Shown: positions 20,511 to 29,704 of the stretch, piece after piece
Position numbering within the stretch: the first letter of the stretch is position 1
Layout of the letters: the number at the start of each line of letters is the position of its first letter
Assembly: GCA_023935145.1 (NCBI GenBank)
Contig: CM043700.1
Coordinates: forward strand, 62,266,620-62,330,619
Length of the DNA stretch: 64,000 nt
Source: Bretschneidera sinensis
Lineage: Eukaryota > Streptophyta > Magnoliopsida > Brassicales > Akaniaceae
Reading direction: 5' to 3'
Translations under genes and position numbers: made by a program
Notes under the pieces: generated by a model
Told to the model about the DNA's origin: nothing
Database searches by the model: none
Seen by the model: the letters and a program-made list of their open reading frames with translations, nothing else

Positions 20511-23500
20511 TGCATTGTGTGTGTTGCTTAAAAGACTTAATTTTCGAAAGTTTCCTCAATGATGTTGTGTGGATCAAATATTCATTGTTGTGTTTTTAAG
20601 TAGCTATGTGCTATCACAAAAAGTTGATTGTAAAATAATTTCAAATGTGTTGATGCATTCATTTTTGCTCAGGAAGCTCTCTGCCTGTACCTTTTTTACC
20701 TTCTCATGAGCATAACTCAGTTGGATTTCAAACATATGAATTTCAAATTCAGTTGTTATTATATTTTTGGCCTTGCATATTTCTAATAAAAGAACCCAAC
20801 TTCTACAGTTACTATATCAAAAAACTTGTGTGGATAAGGACTTTACTCCAAAACCTTTTATGCAAGTAAATAGCTGCTTCACTGCTAGAGTTAGAGGCCA
20901 TTCCTATATCAGATGGCCTAGTAAGGCATGAATCAATGGGTTAAAAATTACTTGATTTCTCAAGGTGCCATGATTGAAATGTGTTGATACTTGATTATGA
21001 TGTAGAAAGGCTGGGTCTTGGAAATTAATAAAATGTTGTTTCTTTATGTCTTACTTTAAATCTAAGAAGTGTTTTTTTGGCAATAATTAGACAAAATATA
21101 TGATCCTCAACTCTACATATTTGCTTCTCTTATAATATTTATTAGAATAGGTAAAATAGTGTGTGGTCTTTTTTCTTTTCTTTTTGGGTGTTGTATTTTT
21201 TTGGTGACTTAGGTTTTTACATAAGTTTCTCTTCTCAACAGGATGAACATGATTCAGAAGACACAAAAGAGAGCACTACTGTAACTTTTATGAAGAAGTT
21301 TTCATGTATTAATTTTCTGTGCGTTGTGTGTGTATGCCTGTGTTGCTTAAATGACTTAATTTTTGAAAATTTCCTCAATGATGTTGTGTGGATCAAATAT
21401 TCATTGTTGTGTTTTTAAGTAGCTATGTGCTATCACACAAAGTTGATTGAAAAATAACTTGAAATGTGTTGATGCATTCATTTTTGCTCAGGAAGCTCTC
21501 TGCCTGTACCCTTTTTTACTTCTCATGAGCATAACTTAGCTGGATTTCAAACATATGAATTTAAAATTCAGTTGTTATTATATTTTTGGCCTTGCATATT
21601 TCTAATAAAACAACCCAACTTCTACAGTTACTATATCAAAAAACTTGTGTGGATAAGGACTTTACCCCAAAACCTTTTATGCAAGTAAATAGCTGCTTCA
21701 CTGCTAGAGTTAGAGGCCATTCATATATCAGATGGCCTACTAAGGCATGAATCAATGAGTTAAAATTTACTTAATTTCTCAAGGTTCCATGATTGAAATG
21801 TGTTGATACTTGATAATGATGTAGAAAGGCTGGGTCTTGGAAATTAATAAAATATTGTTTCTTTATGTCTTACTTTAAATCTAAGAAGTGTTTTTTTGGC
21901 AATAATTAGACAAAATATATGATCCTCAACTCTACATATTTGCTCCTCTTATAATATTTATTAGAATAGGTAAAATAGCAGGTGGTCTTTTTTCTTTTCT
22001 TTTTGGGTGTTGTATTTTTTTGGTGACTTAAGTTTTTACATAAGTTTCTCTTCTCAACAGGATGAACATGATTAAGAAGATACAAAAGAGAGCACTACTG
22101 CAACTTTTATGAAGAAGTTTTCATGTATTAATTTTCTGTGCATTGTGTGTGTATGCTTGTGTTGCTTAAATGACTTAATTTTCGAAAATTTCCTCAATGA
22201 TGTTGTGTGGATCAAATATTCATTGTTGTGTTTTTAAGTAGCTATGTGCTATCACACAAAGTTGATTGTAAATTAACTTGAAATGTGTTGATGCATTCAT
22301 TTTTGCTCAGGAAGCTCTCTGCCTGTACCCTTTTTTACTTCTCATGAGCACAACTCAACTGGATTTCAAACATATAAATTTCAAATTCAGTTGTTATTAT
22401 ATTTTTGGCCTTGTATATTTCTAATAAAAGAACCCAACTTCTACAGTTACCATATCAAAAAACTTGTGTGGATAAGGACTTTACCCCAAAACCTTTTATG
22501 CAAGTAAATAGCTGCTTCACTGCTAGAGTTAGAGGCCATTCATATATCAGATGGCCTACTAAGGTATGAATCAATGGGTTAAAAATTACTTAATTTCTCA
22601 AGGTTCCATGATTGAAATGTGTTGATACTTGATTATGATGTAGAAAGGCTGGGTCTTGGAAATTGATAAAATATTGTTTCTTTATGTCTTACTTTAAATC
22701 TAAGAAGTGTTTTTTTTGGCAATAATTAGACAAAATATATGATCCTCAACTCTACATATTTGCTCCTCTTATAATATTTATTAGAATAGGTAAAATAGTA
22801 GGTGGTCTTTTTTCTTTTCTTTTTGGGTGTTGTATTTTTTTGGTGACTTAAGTTTTTACATAAGTTTCTCTCCTCAACAGGATGAACATGATTAAGAAGA
22901 TACAAAAGAGAGCATTGCTGCAACTTTTATGAAGAAGTTTTCATGTATTAATTTTCTGTGCATTGTGTGTGTATGCCTGTGTTGCTTAAATGACTTAATT
23001 TTCGAAAATTTCCTCAATGATGTTGTGTGGATCAAATATTCATTGTTGTGTTTTTAAGTAGCTATGTGCGATCACACAGAGTTGATTGTAAATTAACTTG
23101 AAATGTGTTGATGCATTCATTTTTGCTCAGGAAGCTCTCTGCCTGTACCCTTTTTTACTTCTCATGAGCACAACTCAACTGGATTTCAAACATATAAATT
23201 TCAAATTCAGTTGTTATTATATTTTTGGCCTTGTATATTTCTAATAAAAGAACCCAACTTCTACAGTTACCATATCAAAAAACTTGTGTGGATAAGGACT
23301 TTACCCCAAAACATTTTATGCAAGTAAATAGCTGCTTCACTGCTATAGTTAGAGGCCATTCATATATCAGATGGCCTACTAAGGCATGAATCAATGGGTT
23401 AAAAATTACTTAATTTCTCAAGGTTCCATGATTGGAATGTGTTGATACTTGATTATGATGTAGAAAGGCTGGGTCTTGGAAATTGATAAAATATTGTTTC

Positions 23501-24597
23501 TTTGTCTTACTTTAAATCTAAGAAGTGTTTTTTTTGGCAATAATTAGACAAAATATATGATCCTCAACTCTACATATTTGCTCCTCTTATAATATTTATT
23601 AGAATAGGTAAAATAGTAGGTGGTCTTTTTTCTTTTCTTTTTGGGTGTTGTATTTTTTTGGTGACTTAAGTTTTTACATAAGTTTCTCTTCACAACAGGA
23701 TGAACATGATTAAGAAGATACAAAAGAGAGCATTGCTGCAACTTTTATGAAGAAGTTTTCATGTATTAATTTTCTGTGCATTGTGTGTGTATGCCTGTGT
23801 TGCTTAAATGACTTAATTTTCGAAAATTTCCTCAATGATGTTGTGTGGATCAAATATTCATTGTTGTGTTTTTAAGTAGCTATGTGCGATCACACAGAGT
23901 TGATTGTAAATTAACTTGAAATGTGTTGATGCATTCATTTTTGCTCAGGAAGCTCTCTGCCTGTACCCTTTTTTACTTCTCATGAGCACAACTCAACTGG
24001 ATTTCAAACATATAAATTTCAAATTCAGTTATTATTATATTTTTGGCCTTGTATATTTCTAATAAAAGAACCCAACTTCTACAGTTACCATATCAAAAAA
24101 CTTGTGTGGATAAGAACTTTACCCCAAAACCTTTTATGCAAGTAAATAGCTGCTTAATTGCTACAGTTAGAGGCCATTCATATATCAGATGGCCTACTAA
24201 GGCATGAATCAATGGGTTAAAAATTTCTTGATTTCTCAAGGTGCCATGATTGAAATGTGTTGATACTTGATTATGATGTAGAAAGGCTGGGTCTTGGAAA
24301 TTAATAAAATGTTGTTTCTTTACATCTTACTTTAAATCTAAGAAGTGTTTTTTTTTGCAATAATTAGACAAAATATATGATCCTCAACTCTACATATTTG
24401 CTCCTCTTATAATATTTATTAGAATACGTAAAATAGTAAGGTGGTCTTTTTTCTTTTCTTTTTGGGTGTTGTATTTTTTTGGTGACTTAGGTTTTTACAT
24501 AAGTTTCTCTTCTCAACAGGATGAACAAGATTCAGAAGATACAAAAGAGAGCATTGCTACAACTTTTATGAAGAAGTTTTCATGTATTAATTTTCTA
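20511..24597 (+). repeat. Tandem array, five copies of an approximately 819-bp unit
   Basis: The anchor GTTGCTTAAA (AAGACTTAATTTT in unit 1) recurs at 20523, 21342, 22161, 22981 and 23799, so periods are 819, 819, 820 and 818. Units are very similar along their full length. Each contains an acceptor-like TTTTGCTCAG before GAAGCTCTCTGCC, a middle AT-rich part, then a CAACAG acceptor before an exon-like GATGAACA segment. The array ends in unit 5, where the sequence leaves the repeat after TTTTCT at about 24597 and runs into unique sequence. No terminal repeats, so this is a tandem duplication rather than a transposon. Confidence 0.9.
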
Positions 24598-24639
24598 AAA
24601 CGCTCCAAGGAATTAGGATCTCAAACATTTAAGATATAG
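24520..24639 (+). pseudogene. Terminal-exon-like segment of the 819-bp unit, gene not recognised
   Basis: In the last unit the acceptor CTCAACAG is followed by a frame starting DEQDSEDTKES, with a FMKKFSCINFLKRSKELG segment, that ends at TAG 24637-24639 in unique sequence. Homologous segments start at 21242, 22061, 22881 and 23699. In this frame units 1 and 5 are open, while units 2, 3 and 4 share a TAA five codons in. A second frame starting MNMI or MNKI is also short and open in every unit, so the frame is not certain. AATGAAAT-type sequences near 24733 could serve polyadenylation. I do not recognise the protein. Confidence 0.4.
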
Positions 24640-24894
24640 TCAATTTTTTTTGTTCAGTTCAAATGATGTTCTCCTCTATATATGTTAGACTATGTAAAAT
24701 TTCATCATTTGAATTGTTTCATGTACTTGTTCTTAGATGAATGAAATTATTTCTTCATATAGTGTTTGTGTGCTCTATTGTTTATTTTGATATTTTATTA
24801 GATATTATGATTTATCATGCATTAAACAAGCAAATGGAAAATATGAGGAAAAAAACTGTAAATCTAATTGGAATTGGCATGTATATACAATGAT
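24640..24894. other. Unique AT-rich flank between the array and a CACTA end
   Basis: May be the 3' UTR of the gene whose last exon was amplified. No coding region. Confidence 0.35.
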
Positions 24895-25302
24895 GGTTTT
24901 GAAACTGTCGGTATAGGATATTGAGCTATACCGACGAATAAAATCCTTTAGTAAGAGTACTTATACCGATAGTTTATAAAACCGTAAGTAAAGTAGTTTT
25001 ACTGACGGTGTTTAAAACCGTAAGTAAAAATGCTTATACCGACAGTTTATAAAATCGTAAGTAAAGTATCTACACCGACGATTTTTAAAACCGTAAGTAA
25101 AGATGATTGTACTAACGGTTTATAAAATTGTAAGTAAAGGTATCTATACTGACGGTTTTTAAAACTGTAAGTACAACTCTTTTGTCTATATCAATAGTAA
25201 TAAAATCTTCGGTATAGTTAAAAAGGGTATATATTGACGGTTTTTTGGTCTTTAGCGATGGATTTTAACCATCGATATATGTCAATTTCTTTTTTCTAGT
25301 GT
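24895..25302 (-). mobile_element. End of a CACTA (En/Spm-type) DNA transposon with subterminal repeats
   Basis: Read from 25302 on the minus strand the sequence begins CACTAGAAAAAAG, the terminal inverted repeat type of CACTA elements. Next to it lies an array of about seven copies of a 35-40-bp motif containing ACCGACGGTTT and AAAACCGTAAGTAAAG (24940-25180), typical of the subterminal repeats that bind the transposase. The opposite end was not found in the window, nor was any transposase. Confidence 0.75.
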
Positions 25303-25703
25303 ATATGGTGAATGTAATAAATTCATAAAAAAATGTACTTTATTAAAATTCGCATTGACTAGAGTCAAGATGAAGTCTTGAGCCAAAGTTTTAAAAACTT
25401 AGATCGATCGTGATCATCCCACGATCATAAAAACCTGGATGGAAGCTAGATGTGAGTACTTATCAAGGCACTCAAAGGAGCGAGCTAATAAAGAACTTGA
25501 GCTAGGTGCATGAGAGCATGAAGATGTAGATTGTGACTAGGCTAATATCTATATAGTGGTACACAATCTAAAGATACATACGCTCTTATTAAGAAAGAGT
25601 AAACCACTATAACACGTATTTCATACTACATGTGCTTAGTATGACCTTAAATGGAACTGAGTGAGTGAATCCCTGTGTGAGACCCAAAGGCTTATGTAAA
25701 TTA
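25303..25703. other. Intergenic DNA between two CACTA-type ends, no gene seen
   Basis: About 400 bases with no open frame of note. A GATCGATCGTGATC palindromic stretch lies near 25402-25415. Confidence 0.4.
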
Positions 25704-26045
25704 TACTACAAGATAATTGGCATTTGCCGGCACTTTACAGAAACGCCGCAATAAGTTAACCGCCGGCGCTTCTTTGGTGGCGCTTCCTTCAAGCGCCGCA
25801 ATATTCAAATAACATATAACGGCGCCGTTATATGAGCAGTTGATTACATATTCCAGCACTTTAAAGCGCCGCAATATGCGCAGCTGATTACATATTCCGG
25901 CGCTTAAAAGTGCCAATATATTCTGGCACTTTTAAGTGCAGAAATATGCTAATTTCATATTTCGGCCCTTTTAAGCGCTTTGAAGCGCCGAAATATGAAA
26001 TTAGCATATTCCAGCGCTTAGAAGCGCCGGAATATGCTACAAAAT
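25704..26045 (+). mobile_element. CACTA-like left end with GC-rich inverted subterminal repeats
   Basis: Starts TACTACAAGATAATTGGC, one base from the common plant CACTACAAG terminus. Over the next 340 bases, motifs such as AAGCGCCGCAATAT, CCGGCGCTT and their inversions recur about a dozen times, alternating in orientation, so the strand can fold into many hairpins. The matching right end was not found before 29330. The captured exons that follow could be its cargo, but that is inference. Confidence 0.6.
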
Positions 26046-26084
26046 TTCACATATTCTCATTCCTTGCCGCGTCGTGCATGCTTT

Positions 26085-26590
26085 TATCTAAAATTTTCGC
26101 TCTCTCTCTCTGGTTGCTTTTCCCTGAAATTTTTGCTCTCTCTCTCTGGTTTCCTCTATTGCAAAGCAAGCTTAATTTTGAGCTTTCCTGGTCGTGCTGT
26201 ACTTGATTTTCTCTGAAATTTTTCGCTCTCTCTCTGTGGTTGCTTTTCCCTAAAATTTTCGCTCTCTCTCTGGTTTCCTCCGTTGCAAAGCAAGCTTCAT
26301 TTCGAGCTTTCCTTGAGGTCCGTCTCTCATCCACAAATTACAACAGGTACTTGATTACCCATATACCTAGCTTTTGTGTTAGTTCTTTCCTGGTTGGGGT
26401 TTATTATTTAGTTCGTTTGTTTTTTTGCTTATTATTCTTAAATCAAAGATTTGTTGGAGTTGTGAGTTTTGAGAATTCTCAGGGTTAGGGATTGTGAGTT
26501 TTGTGTTAGTTCTTTACTGGTTGGGGTTTATTATTTAGTTCGTTTTTTTTTTTTTTACTTATTATTCTTAAATCAAAGGTCTATCGTATT
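26085..26590. repeat. Two successive tandem duplications, about 125-130 bp each
   Basis: First, a block with TTCGCTCTCTCTCTGG, TTGCTTTTCCC and GCAAAGCAAGCTT is present at about 26090-26180 and again at about 26220-26310. Second, TTTTGTGTTAGTTCTTTCC through GTTTATTATTTAGTTCG is present near 26375-26430 and again near 26498-26550, both followed by TTATTATTCTTAAATCAAAG. The CT-rich first block looks like a 5' leader of a plant gene. Function unknown. Confidence 0.65.
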
Positions 26591-27745
26591 AAGGATTATA
26601 GATGAGATTGCCCCTCTCAATGATGTTTATGGAGAAGTTAATCAAGCTGCCCATGGAAATGCTAAGGTGCCATTTGTTTTTGCTGACCATTAGTTTTCAG
26701 TTGTTATTGGTTTGCCTGTTAGTATCTAAGCAAATGATGCTGAGTTCAGTTAGCTATTTGCTTATCCTTTATTTAACTTCTGCCTTTGTCCAGAAAAAAG
26801 GAAATTAAAACATTTAAAGGAAAGTTTGGGGTAGGGGGCGGAGGGGTACAAAATAGGAAAATCAATTTCTATATTTTCCAGGGATGTTTTATCTTCTGGT
26901 GGGGTGGTGGTAGTGGGTTGTTGTGATGGTGGGTTAAATTTTCTGGGTTCAGAGAGAGGTGGATTTGGAGTTGTGTCTGCGTAGGAAGGGGTCTTGTGTG
27001 GTTGGTTTTTGTGGGTTTTGGTTGTGATGGTGGTGGAGAGAGGAGGAGATGATGGTTGTGGAGGAGGAGGAGAAATGGAGACTGGTGGTGGAATTAGGGC
27101 TGAGGTGGCAGTGAAGGTGGAGGGAGCAGTGGTGGTGATGGTGATAGCATTCTTGAATATGGAGGGAATGGATAAGAGTAGCACTGGCAGTGTGATATTG
27201 CTGTGCTTGTACTTTATTAGTCCCTAGTATCAACATTACAAGATGGACAATCAGAAAGACATTTTCTTTTGTCTTTTCCTTGAGGCTTTGGCCTTTCCGC
27301 AAGTTTATACTCCTATATGTTTGGTCTTCTCTTCTGCCTTTTTTGTAATTCTTTTTCTTACTTTGGTTATCTTTATATTCTTTTGCCTCAACCCAAAGGA
27401 AAATCTGATGATGTTTGTGGCAAATGACAAAAATCATAATTGATCATTATCCAAATTACACCATGGAGTTTGTGCTCAAACCTCAGAATTGCACTTTGCA
27501 GCTTGAGACTTTTATAGTTGTACCAGGGAATAATAAAAATGCATGCCTTTTAAACTCTACCTTTGGAAAATCCTTTGTTTTTGTGGCAAAAAAAAAAAAA
27601 AAATACATAACAAGACTTACTCTGGAATCTGTTTTTTGTAGATATGCTGCTACTATTACTTGTGAATTGCAGATAATGAGTTATTTTGCAAGTTATCATC
27701 AGGCATACTGGAAAAACATACTGACCCTTTTGCATCATACCTCAG
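26591..27745. other. Exon-like and low-complexity stretches, unassigned
   Basis: A short open frame at 26591-26692 (IIDEIAPLNDVYGEVNQ-like, ending TAG) looks exon-derived but I cannot name it. On the minus strand, 26762-27184 encodes a Thr/Pro/Ser-rich low-complexity product that may be chance in a GGTGGT-rich region. A run of 16 A lies at about 27586-27601. No whole gene is present. Confidence 0.4.
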
Positions 27746-27953
27746 CTGGATGTGCTTTCATCATCATGCAGCCATTGATTCCAGCATTGGCCTGAATCGT
27801 ACCCCTCTTTTGGAACTTTCGGCCACAATCGGAAGCAAGGATCTTTGTTTGGGTGGTGAAGTTGGATTTGATACTGCTTCTGCATTATTAACCAAATATA
27901 ATGCTGGGATTGGCTTGAACAAGCCTGACTTCTCTGCTGCATTATTATTGCAA
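27746..27953 (+). pseudogene. Exon fragment of a mitochondrial porin (VDAC)
   Basis: An acceptor CTCAG precedes the segment and a donor GTATTT follows. After a frameshift deletion near 27755-27760 the frame reads HHHAAIDSSIGLN, LLELSATIGSKDLCLGGEVG and KYNAGIGLNKPDFSAALLL, closely matching the beta-barrel strands in the middle of plant VDAC, the outer-membrane channel for ATP and metabolites. The family exon is otherwise nearly unaltered. Neighbouring VDAC exons are absent; the next exon downstream belongs to another gene family. Confidence 0.85.
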
Positions 27954-28230
27954 GTATTTATAAATATCCGCTCAATAAAGTATTTATTAATTTTTCTTGT
28001 TGAGTTTTTGTATGTTATTTACAAATATATATTTAAATTTTTTTGTCCTTGCTAGTTTCTGAAATGTCCTATACAATGGGCATGAAATGAAGAGTTTGGC
28101 AATGAACAAGTGGTGCTTTATGTGTAATTTTGTCCCATTGTGCTCACTGCTGCAGAGTGTTATGCATTTTATGAGGTGGATGCTACTTTAAAACTCTTAC
28201 AATGATTATAATTATTAATGGATGTGACAG

Positions 28231-28394
28231 GCAGTGGTGAATAACTTGGATGATGCACATGAACTTTTAGATATTGTCATTTCTACAGTTTTGAAGGAAA
28301 GCAAACCGGTTTATCTTAGCAGAAGCTGTAATTTGTTTGGAATTCTTCATCCAGCTTTTGCTAGAGATCCAGTGCCATTCTTTCTTGTACCTAA
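28231..28394 (+). pseudogene. Exon fragment of pyruvate decarboxylase
   Basis: Bounded by acceptor GATGTGACAG and donor GTATGG. The frame AVVNNLDDAHELLDIVIST, LKESKPVYLSRSCNL, then ARDPVPFFLVPK matches the N-terminal thiamine-diphosphate enzyme domain of plant pyruvate decarboxylase, a cytosolic enzyme making acetaldehyde in fermentation. The 54-codon frame has no stop. Replacements in the usually conserved YISISCNLPGI region suggest relaxed constraint. It lies 277 bases after the VDAC exon on the same strand, with no other decarboxylase exons around. Confidence 0.8.
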
Positions 28395-28559
28395 GTATGG
28401 TTTCGATCTCATTACTATATTAGTTTTTATTCCTGAAGTTATATGAATTTGATAAGTTCTCATGATTTGTGCTACAATTGGTTTAAAAATAAATGAAAAT
28501 GGGGCTGCTGAATTTTAGGCTTGACTTCAAATACTGGATACACCTTAGTATAATTCACA

Positions 28560-29180
28560 AGGATAACAATTAAGATTATAATATATATGATCATAATAAT
28601 TCTATGACAATATAATAAGACATTTTAATATTAATATTCATAATAATTGTATTATAATAATAATTATTATTTTGATAATTTAAATAATTTTTAGAATTAA
28701 TAATTAGTTTTATAATAATACAATTATTATGAATATTAATATTAAAATGCCTTATTATATTGTAATAGTATTATTATGATTATATATATTATAATATTTA
28801 TTATTATTTTATTTCTACTTATTATATTAGTTTTTAATTATTATTATAATTAATAATGTTTTTTATTATAATATAATAAATAATAATAATAATAATAATA
28901 ATTATTATTATTTTATAATTTCATATTTAGTATTATTTAAATAAAAATAATATATTATTATATTCATAAATTATTCTAATAATATGAAATTAGTAATAAT
29001 CATATTTTAATAATAGCAATAATAATAATTATTTATAATAAATTACTATAAAATCATACAATTATTATAAATAATTATATATTTTGATTATTATTATTAT
29101 AGTATTACTATTATTATTTCAATAATGTTAATGTTACTAATTTATATTAAGACTGTAATAATTATTAATATTAATTATTT
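28560..29180. repeat. Extreme AT-rich block with a long foldback at 28575-28795
   Basis: Nearly all A and T, largely TAA/TTA repeats. Within it, 28575-28660 and 28710-28795 are near-perfect reverse complements over about 85 bases, with only a few mismatches. It could form a long cruciform or act as a matrix-attachment-like region. No gene. Confidence 0.75.
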
Positions 29181-29329
29181 ACTGAGACCAATTGCCAACA
29201 TGAGTTTGTATCAATTTATTGTTATCAATTTCAGTTCATCCACTTACCAATCAAATCGAAGTTTGTGATTATGCTTTTTTTTGCCAAAAATATTACAATT
29301 CTGACTTTATTAACATTGTTTTAGGAAAG

Positions 29330-29701
29330 TCTATTGGTGTCATCTAAAAATGGATAAAAGTTGGATAGATAAACCGAGGTCTCTCAACTCTTAAAGAACA
29401 GAGCTCGCTCTCATTTAAAAGAAAAGATAACATAAACCCCTTTTTATAAGAAGGGAAAACATGTTCAATGAAGGTACTTAATGCACGCAGCTCGGCCTAC
29501 CTTAAGTTCTTGTTCTAACTTAAGCATCTGAGCGCCTTCGGAGGTCTCCCTTCCCTTTCTCCCGAGGGTCTTTTGTTCACTTATGCTACTTGTGCACGGC
29601 TATCTCAACACCCAAGCTATCTCAGCACCCAGGCTACATCACCACCCAGACCACGTCACCACCCAGGCCACGTCAACCACAGCGATATTTTGGCATCAAC
29701 A
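29330..29701 (+). repeat. Orphan gypsy-type LTR, 3' portion
   Basis: Ends TTTTGGCATCAACA, identical to the last 14 bases of the Tat-like LTR at 57347-57360, and also shares the arrangement CTTCGGAGG ... CCCTT ... GGGT(C/G)TTT upstream. No primer binding site follows; LINE sequence begins right after. It is probably the remains of a solo or truncated LTR from a related gypsy element. Confidence 0.5.
29609..29676 (+). repeat. Four tandem copies of a 17-bp CACCCAGGC motif
   Basis: Units at 29609, 29626, 29643 and 29660 share CACCCA(A/G)(G/A)C followed by TATCTCAG or (C/T)ACGTCAC-type ends. The variable half creates ACGTCA elements in the last two copies. Confidence 0.8.
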
Positions 29702-29704
29702 CTT

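Noticed and set aside
22726..23741. Two near-identical 65-codon minus-strand frames at 22726-22923 and 23544-23741
   Set aside because: They are the antisense of the same part of units 3 and 4 of the 819-bp array; similarity reflects the repeat, not coding constraint.
26762..27437. Thr/Pro/His-rich minus-strand frames of 140 and 162 codons
   Set aside because: They read GGTGGT-type low-complexity DNA in overlapping frames and show no domain.
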